Below, one piece after another: positions 4,123 to 9,651 of a DNA stretch of 9,651 nucleotides. Both the position numbers and the translations under genes were made by a program. The notes under the pieces are model-generated. The model was given only the letters and a program-made list of their open reading frames with translations. It was not told where the DNA came from and did no database searches. The first letter of the stretch is position 1, and every line of letters starts with the position of its first letter. The DNA comes from Nitratifractor sp. (GTDB lineage: Bacteria; Campylobacterota; Campylobacteria; Campylobacterales; Sulfurovaceae): assembly GCA_015490055.1 (NCBI GenBank), contig WFYP01000271.1, positions 1 through 9,651 of the forward strand, in the 5' to 3' direction.

Positions 4123-4974
4123 ATGAGTAAATTATTAATAAACGAATCTCCACTTCAAGTACTTCCATCTCTTGCTGTGAAAATAGGATTAAATGAAGCT
4201 ATTTTTGTTCAGCAGGTTCATTATTGGATAGGGAAATCAAAAACAGCTCATGACCAAAAAAAATGGGTTTATAAAACAGTCAAGGAGTGGCAGTTAGAGT
4301 TTCCGTTTTGGTCAGAAGCAACGATAAAAAGAATTGTTTCTTCTCTTAAGAAACAGAATATTTTGCTTGTTAAGAAGCTTGATAGCAATAGAAGCATTAG
4401 AGTAAATTACTATTCAATCAATTACAACGCATTGGGTCAATGTGAGCCAATGCATGAGGTCAATGTGAGCTTATCAAAGGGTCAATGTGAGCCAATGCAT
4501 AAGCTCAATATGACCCAATGTACACGGGCGCGTAATAATGAAAATCAAGAGACTACTACAGAGACTACTACAGAGACTACTACAGAGAAAAATAATAAAA
4601 AGGCGAAGAAAGATTTGAAATCCTTTGAAGTTTTTGAGGAGTATAAAGCTAAATATGCATTTATTAATTTTGTTGATTATAAGCGATTAGTTGAGCATTT
4701 AGAAAAACTAAACGGTTCTGTAACAGCTATTAGAATTACAAAAAATTTGAACAAATTAAAACTGAATAAAGGTCGTAAGTTTGAATTTGATGGAGATGCA
4801 TTTAAAAGAGCTGTTGATGTATTTGTTTGTCAAGATGAATATTTGGGTGTTTGGGTAGAAGATGAGGGTAAACAAAAAAAGCAAGTTAAGCAAAACAATC
4901 TAAACAATTTGCCGAGACATAAGAGACAAGAGCCTAAAACTACAAAAGAATTTAACATTGACTGGGGGGAATAA
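4123..4974 (+). CDS. phage-type replication initiator with N-terminal winged helix, 283 aa
   Basis: The N-terminus (MSKLLINESPLQVLPSLAVK... then VHYWI, EWQLEFPFWS and TIKRIVSSLKKQNIL) is the winged-helix segment found in many phage O-like/DnaD-like initiators, which bind the origin and recruit helicase loader and helicase. Residues about 1-97 are this domain. A low-complexity linker (about 103-145) follows, encoded by four iterons and a 12-bp tandem repeat (three ETTT units). The basic/helical C-terminal domain (about 146-250) is the likely contact for the loader. The start at 4123 follows AAAGGA; the open frame back to 4084 has no ribosome binding site. The helicase-loader gene begins one base after this stop codon, fixing it as a replication operon. 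The iterons inside the gene mark the probable origin, as in lambda O. Confidence 0.85.
   Translation: MSKLLINESPLQVLPSLAVKIGLNEAIFVQQVHYWIGKSKTAHDQKKWVYKTVKEWQLEFPFWSEATIKRIVSSLKKQNILLVKKLDSNRSIRVNYYSINYNALGQCEPMHEVNVSLSKGQCEPMHKLNMTQCTRARNNENQETTTETTTETTTEKNNKKAKKDLKSFEVFEEYKAKYAFINFVDYKRLVEHLEKLNGSVTAIRITKNLNKLKLNKGRKFEFDGDAFKRAVDVFVCQDEYLGVWVEDEGKQKKQVKQNNLNNLPRHKRQEPKTTKEFNIDWGE
4434..4520 (+). repeat. four iterons inside the initiator gene: probable replication origin
   Basis: Two perfect 22-bp copies (4434-4455, 4479-4500) begin GGGTCAATGTGAGC and end CCAATGCAT. A shorter copy sharing GGTCAATGTGAGC lies between them (4458-4470), and a diverged copy, GCTCAATATGACCC, follows at 4503-4516. 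The units step by 23, 22 and 23 bp, about two helical turns, so all face the same side of the DNA. Each unit is an imperfect dyad (GGNTCA...TGANCC). In the protein they give repeated QCEPMH segments. AT-rich DNA follows, as expected for an unwinding region. Confidence 0.82.
4549..4584 (+). repeat. 12-bp tandem repeat GAGACTACTACA x3 in the initiator linker
   Basis: Three exact copies at 4549-4560, 4561-4572 and 4573-4584 encode three ETTT units in the linker. The unit is a multiple of three, so copy-number changes would keep the frame. It directly follows the iterons. Exact copies suggest recent slippage; a flexible linker is the simplest role. Confidence 0.9.
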
Positions 4975-4975
4975 G

Positions 4976-5704
4976 ATGAGTGATTTTAAAACAGCAGGGG
5001 ATTTAACAAGCATGTTTGCACAAATCAAGGAGTTACCGAAAACTCCTTGTGTTCGATGTGGAACTGTTTATCGGGGAAAAGAAGATGGTTTTGTTTGTTC
5101 GGATTGTATTGAAAAAGCAAAAAATAAAAAACAAGAGGAAGTTAATAAAAATAAAAGAATTAATTATTTAATTGTTAATTCTTTTATTCCTAAAAGATAT
5201 ATTACTGCTGCATTTAAACCCTTCAACTCGGTGCAAAAAGAAGTTGCTTATTACTTAGTTGACAATTTCAGCAAAAGACCTCTTGATACAAGCAGAGATA
5301 TGCTGATTATGGGCAATATGGGAACAGGTAAAACGTATTTAAGTTGTGCTTTTGCTTTAGAGATGATGTCTCGAAAACAGATAAATGTCAAATACACGAC
5401 AGAACAGGAGATAGTCAGTTTGTTTACTCGCAAAGAGTTCAAACAACTGAATATTTTGAAAAATGCTCAAATTTTAATTGTAGATGAAGTTGGGAAGAGA
5501 AGAGATACTCCAGAGTGGTTGAAGATTGAATTCGAGGAGCTGTTGTCGTATCGTTTCAATGAGATGAAACCAACTCTCTACCTTACGAATTTGATTGAGA
5601 ATGATTTTTACATGGCTATTGGGGAGAGAATGACGGACAGACTAAGAGAGACTGATGTGATGAAATTCGTGTTTGACGGAGATAGTTTGAGAGGGAGAGG
5701 GTAG
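4976..5704 (+). CDS. DnaC/IstB-like helicase loader ATPase with zinc finger, 242 aa
   Basis: AAA+ ATPase of the DnaC type, which loads the replicative helicase at an origin. Domains in order: an N-terminal zinc finger (C25, C28, C41, C44), a basic linker, Walker A GNMGTGKT (113-120), Walker B ILIVDE (166-171), sensor-1 region PTLYLTNL (199-206) and an arginine-rich C-terminal segment ERMTDRLRE (217-225) that probably holds the arginine finger. Length matches DnaC/DnaI-type loaders (about 240-310 aa). The start at 4976 follows the G-rich site GGGGGGA (4964-4970); a TTG at 4958 is possible but would overlap the initiator gene. It is one base from the initiator stop and one base from the next start, so the three genes are surely one operon. 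Confidence 0.9.
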   Translation: MSDFKTAGDLTSMFAQIKELPKTPCVRCGTVYRGKEDGFVCSDCIEKAKNKKQEEVNKNKRINYLIVNSFIPKRYITAAFKPFNSVQKEVAYYLVDNFSKRPLDTSRDMLIMGNMGTGKTYLSCAFALEMMSRKQINVKYTTEQEIVSLFTRKEFKQLNILKNAQILIVDEVGKRRDTPEWLKIEFEELLSYRFNEMKPTLYLTNLIENDFYMAIGERMTDRLRETDVMKFVFDGDSLRGRG

Positions 5705-5705
5705 G

Positions 5706-6794
5706 ATGAGTAAGCCTACAATTATTGAAGTTATTTTGGACGGAATGTTTATGTCTAGTGAAGATGCAATATCAAAAATAAAAGGCAAATATTCAGATGA
5801 GAATATAAGTAAATACAGAGTAGCTCCATACTGTTTTTGTGCTATATGCAATAATCTTTTATTTTTAACTAAAGGTAAATCAAAAGATTATCATTTTTCA
5901 CATTATAATAACGCACCTAAAGACTGCCCACAGAGAACCCATAATAGTGAATTTTCAGCTTCTGATATTGATTCAATTAAAAATGCAAATCTAAAAGAAG
6001 GCAAAGAGCATATTAAATTAAAAAATATGGTTGCTCAGATGATAGAAAAAGATGATAACTTTTCTTCATTGCATATAGAACAAGTTATTAATAATATGTC
6101 TCTTTTAGAAAAAAGTAAGTGGAGAAGACCGGATGTAAGAGGGACTTGGAAAGACATGGAGCTTATTTTTGAAATACAGCTACAAACTATATTAATTTAT
6201 CACATAAAGGGTCGTACAGATTTTTATAAAAACAATAAAAAATATTTACTTTGGTGTTTCAAAGATTTAACTATATATGATTTTAAAATCTCATTTAAAG
6301 ATATTTTTTACAATAATAATTCTAATGGTTTTTATATAAGTGATAAAGTTTTGGAAGAGTCAAAAAAACAAAATAAATTTATGATTGGATGCATATATAT
6401 TGAGTATATGCTTAAGGAGAATAAATATCTGCATGCAGAATACCAAAAAAAAATTGTTAGTTTAGATGAGCTTATATTTGATGAGAAGAATTATAAAGTT
6501 TATTATTTTAATACTGAATTGGAAAGGGAAATTCTTATTACATATATTTTTGTAAAAGCAAGTAATGATTTTTTTTATATACGATTAAGAAGAGAAAACA
6601 ATAATTACTCTCTTCGATATGAATATCGTAACTATATGAAAAATAATTATAATGTTCTTATACCAAGCACTGATTATTTTTATAAAACTGAACAAATGGC
6701 AAAAGATTGGCTTATTGAGAAAATTGGTAAATCTTTTAAGTCTGATTTTTCCACACTCCATCAAGAACATTTTTCAAAATCTCCTCCTCGTTAA
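5706..6794 (+). CDS. CoiA-like/DUF6035-type nuclease, 362 aa
   Basis: Matches the pattern of CoiA-related proteins, in particular the group I know as DUF6035. The N-terminal zinc-type motif has C45-x2-C48, H63-x2-H66 and C74. It is followed by EGKEHIKLKN (98-107), the PD-(D/E)xK nuclease signature RRPDV (P142-D143) ... FEIQLQ (155-160, E156 and Q158), then the family features RTDFY (170-174) and DIFYNNNSN (about 199-207). The expected activity is cutting or processing of DNA; the substrate is not known. CoiA itself is linked to competence, while relatives on mobile elements are uncharacterised. It starts one base after the loader stop, so it is made with the replication proteins. Its last 59 bases overlap the convergent tyrosine recombinase gene. 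The C-terminal 100 residues are Asn/Tyr/Lys-rich and less typical. Confidence 0.75.
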   Translation: MSKPTIIEVILDGMFMSSEDAISKIKGKYSDENISKYRVAPYCFCAICNNLLFLTKGKSKDYHFSHYNNAPKDCPQRTHNSEFSASDIDSIKNANLKEGKEHIKLKNMVAQMIEKDDNFSSLHIEQVINNMSLLEKSKWRRPDVRGTWKDMELIFEIQLQTILIYHIKGRTDFYKNNKKYLLWCFKDLTIYDFKISFKDIFYNNNSNGFYISDKVLEESKKQNKFMIGCIYIEYMLKENKYLHAEYQKKIVSLDELIFDEKNYKVYYFNTELEREILITYIFVKASNDFFYIRLRRENNNYSLRYEYRNYMKNNYNVLIPSTDYFYKTEQMAKDWLIEKIGKSFKSDFSTLHQEHFSKSPPR

Positions 6795-7383
6795 ATCTTT
6801 TATATAGCAAAGTTGTTTCAACTTTGCTATGATTCGCTAAAACTTTTGCTTCGTTTACTCCAGCCCTGTTTAAAACTTCTGTTATTGCGAATCTTCTGAA
6901 ACTGTGTGTTGTATATCCTGCTCCTAGAGTTTCTCTTAGAAATTTATTTGTAAATTGCTGAATGTAATCAGACGAGTAAGGGCTTTGGATATTTTTATGT
7001 TTTCTTATAATTAGATTGTTGTTTGAGATTTCATTTAATTTGTCATTAAATATTTTTTTAAAAGTTTCTGCTGTTGTTTTTCCTATTACTACTCTTCTAT
7101 AACTCTTCTTTTTTGCTTCATATACTACAAAAGCGTGATTAGTTATTGCTTTTCTTATGTCTCCTACAGTTAATAATCTTATCTCTGATACTCTTAGTCC
7201 TGTGTGCATTAGGATAACTATTATGGCTTCTATGTTGGAGAGTTGATTTAACGATAATGTTACAGTTGGGTGTCGTTTTTTGGCTAAAAATGCCCTTTTT
7301 TGAGCTATTTTTGATAAAAGTGCATTGTAAGCCTCGAAAGTCATTTTTTCGGTAAAAATTCGCTGATTTACTGGTCTTGCCAT
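6736..7383 (-). CDS. short tyrosine recombinase/integrase, 215 aa
   Basis: Phage-integrase-family catalytic domain. Visible residues: R64 in HTGLRVSEI, a probable beta-hairpin lysine in KKKSYRR (91-97), H160-x2-R163 in HSFRR, H185 in ANHSKVE, and nucleophile Y194 in TTLLYKRF. Only about 50 residues precede the catalytic domain, so a full core-binding domain plus arm-binding domain is missing; the length resembles FimB/FimE-type recombinases (about 200 aa) more than a lambda integrase. The start at 7383 has AAGGG very close (one to two bases); ATG at residue 14 is an alternative. It is the best candidate for moving the element at the tRNA, though it lies nearly 7 kb away from it. Its 3' end overlaps the nuclease gene by 59 bases. 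Confidence 0.9.
   Translation of the reverse strand: MARPVNQRIFTEKMTFEAYNALLSKIAQKRAFLAKKRHPTVTLSLNQLSNIEAIIVILMHTGLRVSEIRLLTVGDIRKAITNHAFVVYEAKKKSYRRVVIGKTTAETFKKIFNDKLNEISNNNLIIRKHKNIQSPYSSDYIQQFTNKFLRETLGAGYTTHSFRRFAITEVLNRAGVNEAKVLANHSKVETTLLYKRFNEEEILKNVLDGVWKNQT
6801..6827. repeat. perfect 12-bp hairpin inside the recombinase gene, just past the nuclease stop codon
   Basis: ATAGCAAAGTTG (6801-6812) and CAACTTTGCTAT (6816-6827) are exact complements around a 3-nt loop. On the minus strand this encodes the segment SKVETTLLY that includes the catalytic tyrosine. On the plus strand it falls seven bases after the nuclease stop, where it could protect or end that mRNA. No T tract follows, so it is not a classic terminator. 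Confidence 0.6.
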
Positions 7384-7570
7384 GCCCTTAAAGTCTCACT
7401 CTCTATTAATTTGTGTAGTCTAATATATATTAAATAATGTTTTAAAAATTTTATCTGATTTTTTGATTTTTTTGAACTTGAAAGATTGATTTAAGATTTT
7501 TGTTACTTTGTTACTGAAAATTAAATGTTTATGGAGAGGAGAGATGGGTTGAAAGTTTTTTAAGAAGATG

Positions 7571-7593
7571 AGAGCTAATTAAAGCTCTTTTTC
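7571..7593 (+). terminator. possible terminator: AGAGCT hairpin followed by T run
   Basis: AGAGCT (7571-7576) and AGCTCT (7583-7588) form a 6-bp stem with a 6-nt loop, followed on the plus strand by TTTTT. It overlaps the end of the resolvase gene. On the minus strand the hairpin is followed by CATCTTCTT, a poorer T tract. It could stop plus-strand readthrough from the replication operon. The stem is short, so support is modest. Confidence 0.45.
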
Positions 7594-8178
7594 TTCTATG
7601 AAGCGATTTAGTGTCGGTCTACTTACTCCAAGCTTAGAGGCTATCTTTCCTTTTCCTACTCCAAGCTCTAAGAGCTGTTTTATCTCTTCTTCTTTGCCGT
7701 CTAATTTTTTTGATACTTTTTGACCTTTTCTCCGTCCTCCTACATTGCCTCGTTCCCTACTTCCTTTTAATCCCTCTTTAACTCTTAGAGAGATTACATC
7801 ACGGCTCAATTCATCAAAACTAGCTATCATAGTAATAAGCATTCTTTGGAATGGGTCACCATTTTTATCTAAAATCATATTTTGCTTTATAAGATGAACG
7901 GTTACGCCTTTTTCTGCTAATTCTCTAAGGATAGATATAACTTCTACAGTGGAGCGTCCTAGACGGCTTAATTCTGTAAATATTAAAGTGTCACCCTCTT
8001 TAACAAGCTCTAATAGTTTATTGAGTCCTCGTTCCTCTTTTCTTCTTCTACTCGAAACTACAAAACTAAATATCTCATCAATATTCATTTTCTTATCTTT
8101 GCAGTATCTTAAAATTTCAAGCTCTTGGTTAGCTGTCTCTTGCATTGTAGTACTTACTCTAACATATCCGTAAATCAT
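7579..8178 (-). CDS. serine recombinase (resolvase/invertase family), 199 aa
   Basis: A small serine recombinase. The N-terminal catalytic domain starts YVRVSTTMQ with R7 and nucleophile S9, followed by EGDTLIFTELSRLGRS (61-76; D63, R72, R75) and the long dimer helix region (about 101-135). The C-terminal HTH is ELGVGKGKIASKLGVSRPTL (171-190), the Hin/resolvase type. Length is normal (about 180-210 aa). The start at 8178 is supported by AGGAG eight bases upstream, with a TATAAT box at 8200-8205. Likely roles are dimer resolution, inversion or element maintenance. No inverted pair of long sites is visible within the window. It lies head to head with the methyltransferase gene. Confidence 0.92.
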   Translation of the reverse strand: MIYGYVRVSTTMQETANQELEILRYCKDKKMNIDEIFSFVVSSRRRKEERGLNKLLELVKEGDTLIFTELSRLGRSTVEVISILRELAEKGVTVHLIKQNMILDKNGDPFQRMLITMIASFDELSRDVISLRVKEGLKGSRERGNVGGRRKGQKVSKKLDGKEEEIKQLLELGVGKGKIASKLGVSRPTLNRFIEEKEL

Positions 8179-8199
8179 CTTTATTGCTCCTATTTGTAA

Positions 8200-8205
8200 A
8201 TTATA
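8200..8205 (-). promoter_or_regulatory. -10 box TATAAT of the resolvase gene
   Basis: On the minus strand TGTTTATAATTTAC holds a perfect TATAAT at 8205-8200. The start would be about 8193, close before AGGAG and the ATG at 8178. No good -35 box is visible. Confidence 0.5.
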
Positions 8206-8225
8206 AACATTCGTTTAACTTTTAA

Positions 8226-8268
8226 ATAATTGTAACACTAAAACACTTATGTTAAATTTAACAATTAT
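8226..8268. promoter_or_regulatory. dyad region between resolvase and methyltransferase genes: operator or res-site candidate
   Basis: TGTTAAATTTAACA (8250-8263) is a perfect 14-bp palindrome. ATAATTGT (8226-8233) and ACAATTAT (8261-8268) form a wider 8-bp inverted pair around it. The dyads lie just upstream of the resolvase -10 box, where resolvases often bind to both recombine and autoregulate. AT-rich DNA makes short palindromes less surprising, so this is tentative. Confidence 0.4.
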
Positions 8269-8348
8269 GTAAAATATAAAATGTTTTTAATGTTTAAACT
8301 TTACATTAGGGAAAAATAGCCTATTTTTGGAGTTATTTTTAAAATTTT

Positions 8349-9129
8349 ATGGAGTTAGTATTTAAAAATTTTTTTATGGGTTGGTGGTAAGTCCAAACTT
8401 GCTAAAGAGATTATTGAGCATATTCCAGAGCATAGAATTTATATAGAGGTTTTTGGTGGTGCTTTGAATGTTTTGTATAGAAAAGAGAAGAGTAGGCTTG
8501 AAGTTATAAATGATATTAATAGTGAGTTGGTTAATTTGCATAGAGCTATTAGAAACAATCCTGCTACTCTTAGTATGTATCTTAATAAGTTACTGATTAG
8601 TAGAGAGCTTTTTAATGATATTAAGATGAAGAGATTGAAGCCTCGTAATAATATTGAGATGGCTTCTTTTTATCTGTTTTTACTTAGCCAATCTTTTGGC
8701 TCTAAAGGGGATAATTTCGCCATGTCTGCAAAGGCTAATAGAAAACCTAAAGATATATATAAAAGCTTTAATAAATGGGCTGTTAGGCTTAAGTTTGTAA
8801 CGATTGAGAATTTGGATTTTAGAGAGCTGATTAAGAGATATGATAAAGATGATGCATTCTTTTATCTTGACCCACCTTATGTTGGAACTGAAAATTATTA
8901 TAAAGATATAGATGGCTTTGGGATTAAGGAGCATAAAGAACTAGCTGAGATGCTAAAAGGGATAAAAGGTAAGTTTCTATTGAGTTATAATGATAGTCCT
9001 GTAGTTAGAGAGCTGTATAAAGATTTTAATATTGTTGAGTCCTCTCCTATGCGTTATACGTTAGGAGAGAATGCTTCTAAAAAGAGAAAGATTGTAAGTG
9101 AGCTTTTTATTATGAATTATTCTGTTTAG
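8349..9129 (+). CDS. D12-class (Dam-like) adenine-N6 DNA methyltransferase, 5' end out of frame
   Basis: Transfers a methyl group from S-adenosylmethionine to adenine in DNA. Motifs: WVGGKSKL (codons from 8377, cofactor-binding start), EVFGGALNVLY (motif I-like), catalytic DPPY (8869-8880) and a late FLLSYNDS. The frame holding all these has a TAG at 8356-8358 and no ATG, GTG or TTG before WVGGKSKL; its first usual start, TTG 8464, falls after motif I and would lose the cofactor site. ATG 8349 reads MELVFKNF in another frame. Removing one base from the A5 (8364-8368) or T7 (8369-8375) run joins them into a normal-looking 259-aa protein beginning MELVFKNFLWVGGKSKL. So this is a one-base frameshift, a phase-variable off state or a sequencing error. 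No restriction enzyme is adjacent, so it is an orphan methyltransferase. The 3' end overlaps the 56-aa HTH gene by 20 bases. Confidence 0.85.
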
Positions 9130-9280
9130 AGTAGAACTCTTTTAGAGCTTGATATCGTCTCTTAAGCTCTATTGGAGAGTCTTCTCTTTTCCAATTTCTT
9201 AATGTTTGAGTTGTTATATCAAACATTTTAGCTAATTGCGTGTCTTTAATCTTTGGTTGGTCTTGCAATGAGTGCTGCAT
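9110..9280 (-). CDS. small helix-turn-helix protein, 56 aa
   Basis: A 56-residue DNA-binding protein. Residues about 13-35 (DTQLAKMFDITTQTLRNWK) are a clear HTH, with LAKMFDI as first helix and TTQTLRNWKRE as recognition helix, followed by a basic helix RRYQALKEFYSK. The start has an excellent GGAGGT site seven bases upstream. That site and the start lie inside the coding sequence of the 32-aa protein, so translation is probably coupled. The 3' end overlaps the convergent methyltransferase by 20 bases. It is likely a regulator (repressor or excisionase-type) of the right end. The HTH resembles that of the 74-aa protein at 2543-2767. Confidence 0.78.
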   Translation of the reverse strand: MQHSLQDQPKIKDTQLAKMFDITTQTLRNWKREDSPIELKRRYQALKEFYSKQNNS

Positions 9281-9344
9281 AGATAATACCTCCTATTGCT
9301 AGTATTATTGTTATGCCTATGGCAATGGTTCTGTAATCTTCCAT
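9246..9344 (-). CDS. single-helix membrane miniprotein, 32 aa
   Basis: A very short gene: start MEDYRTIAIGITIILAIGG, then IIYAALIARPTKD. Residues about 7-27 form one continuous hydrophobic helix with a charged N-terminus and a basic C-terminal tail, so it should sit in the inner membrane. AAAGGAG seven bases before the ATG is a near-ideal ribosome binding site, which is the main support for a real gene. It overlaps the HTH gene start by 35 bases. Function is unknown; small holins, toxins and membrane sensors all look like this. Confidence 0.62.
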   Translation of the reverse strand: MEDYRTIAIGITIILAIGGIIYAALIARPTKD

Positions 9345-9360
9345 AATGGTTCTCCTTTCG

Positions 9361-9388
9361 TACCCTCTTTTGTGAGGGTATATTTTTT
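9361..9388 (+). terminator. hairpin with T run between the right-end minus genes
   Basis: TACCCTC (9361-9367) and GAGGGTA (9374-9380) form a perfect 7-bp stem with a 6-nt loop, followed on the plus strand by TATTTTTT. It has the form of a plus-strand terminator and could end methyltransferase transcription. On the minus strand the same hairpin lies between the 74-aa and 32-aa genes without a T tract, so it could instead tune expression of the downstream pair. Confidence 0.6.
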
Positions 9389-9611
9389 AATCTAAGTCTC
9401 TTATCTCTCTAGTATTGTTATTTATAGCCTTTTGAATTGCTATTATCGCAAGTACTAGAAACAAGATGCCTCCTAATCCTATAATGCTAAGAGTTCCAAA
9501 CTCTTTAGCGTCAAGAATACCTTTTGCTATTGCTAGTATAACACCTACTAAAACTGCTATCCAAACTCTTAGAGTTGTGTTTGACTCTTTCTTTTCGTCT
9601 AGTTCGCTCAT
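9387..9611 (-). CDS. small protein with two membrane helices, 74 aa
   Basis: Not assigned to a family. A charged cytoplasmic-looking start (MSELDEKKESNTT) is followed by two hydrophobic segments, about 15-30 (VWIAVLVGVILAIAKG) and 41-62 (LSIIGLGGILFLVLAIIAIQ), joined by a short polar loop, then a charged tail NNNTREIRDLD. Two-helix proteins of this size include phage holins, but no lysin gene is visible, so a holin call is unsupported. AAAGGA seven bases before the ATG and an extended -10 at the window edge support expression. It heads a minus-strand operon with the 32-aa and 56-aa genes. Confidence 0.75.
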   Translation of the reverse strand: MSELDEKKESNTTLRVWIAVLVGVILAIAKGILDAKEFGTLSIIGLGGILFLVLAIIAIQKAINNNTREIRDLD

Positions 9612-9642
9612 TTTTAAATCCTTTCATCTTTTAAGATAAGTA

Positions 9643-9651
9643 ATTATAGCA
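9643..9651 (-). promoter_or_regulatory. extended -10 promoter of the right-end operon
   Basis: On the minus strand the last bases of the window read TGCTATAAT, a perfect extended -10. Transcription would begin near 9636, about 25 bases before the ATG of the 74-aa protein. Any -35 box lies outside the window. Confidence 0.6.

Noticed and set aside
4434..4520. Possible CRISPR array
   Set aside because: Repeats follow each other every 22-23 bp with no room for spacers, and lie inside a coding sequence. They fit iterons.
7949..8173. 74-codon plus-strand frame
   Set aside because: Fully antisense to the well-supported serine recombinase.
8869..8876. GACCCACC match to the tRNA 3' end as a possible second attachment site
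   Set aside because: Only eight bases, and it lies in the DPPY codons of the methyltransferase. No longer copy of the tRNA end was found in the window.
8680..8934. 84-codon minus-strand frame, and similar frames at 2829-3050, 3592-3777, 5251-5442, 5642-5851 and 6585-6770
   Set aside because: All are antisense to strong genes, lack ribosome binding sites and have composition typical of complement frames.
8464..9129. TTG 8464 as the true methyltransferase start
   Set aside because: It would drop WVGGKSKL and most of motif I, which are clearly encoded upstream in the same frame.
9387..9611. Holin call for the two-helix protein
   Set aside because: Topology alone is not enough, and no endolysin or other lysis gene is nearby.

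Overview
The window is an AT-rich accessory region that starts inside a CAU-anticodon tRNA and then carries a compact mobile element. It has a phage-type replication module, a tyrosine recombinase, a serine recombinase, a DNA adenine methyltransferase and many small genes of unknown function. The low GC content, the resolvase and initiator sequences and the overall style suggest a Campylobacterota host (Sulfurimonas or Arcobacter-like). That is an impression from protein style, not a proven assignment. No capsid, portal, terminase, tail, conjugation or restriction endonuclease gene is visible. The element could be a phage satellite, a degraded prophage or an integrative plasmid, and it may extend beyond the right edge.

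Layout. 1-67: 3' part of the tRNA, a plausible integration site. 68-405: gene-free and rich in inverted and direct repeats. 406-938: two small plus-strand genes. 930-1172: a small minus-strand gene whose leader folds over its own ribosome binding site. 1173-1552: gene-free, with a minus promoter and folded leader, a further hairpin, a plus promoter and a pseudoknot-like leader. 1553-2473: a DHH-family phosphoesterase. 2543-2767: a small HTH regulator with its own extended -10 promoter. 2784-2835: two inverted copies of a 10-bp site next to a promoter. 2869-3147: small unknown protein. 3149-3242: intergenic RNA with mutually exclusive hairpins. 3268-4005: unknown protein with a Cys-rich C-terminus, followed by a terminator.

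4123-6794 is a tightly packed operon. It encodes a winged-helix replication initiator with four iterons inside its own coding sequence (as in phage lambda O), a zinc-finger DnaC-like helicase loader, and a CoiA/DUF6035-like nuclease. The tyrosine recombinase (6736-7383) and the serine recombinase (7579-8178) are on the minus strand, and the first overlaps the nuclease gene tail to tail. The D12-class adenine methyltransferase (8349-9129, plus) is out of frame at its extreme 5' end, in an A5/T7 run. At the right edge a minus-strand operon runs from a promoter at 9643-9651 through a two-helix membrane protein and a 32-residue single-helix protein into an overlapping 56-residue HTH protein.

How it may work (inference): the recombinase places the element at the tRNA, and the initiator and loader recruit the host helicase at the internal iterons. 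The small HTH proteins probably set the on/off state. Several genes in the left half are preceded by RNA that folds right next to the ribosome binding site, suggesting control at translation. The most distinctive signals are these structured leaders, the in-gene origin and the minute overlapping membrane/HTH operon.
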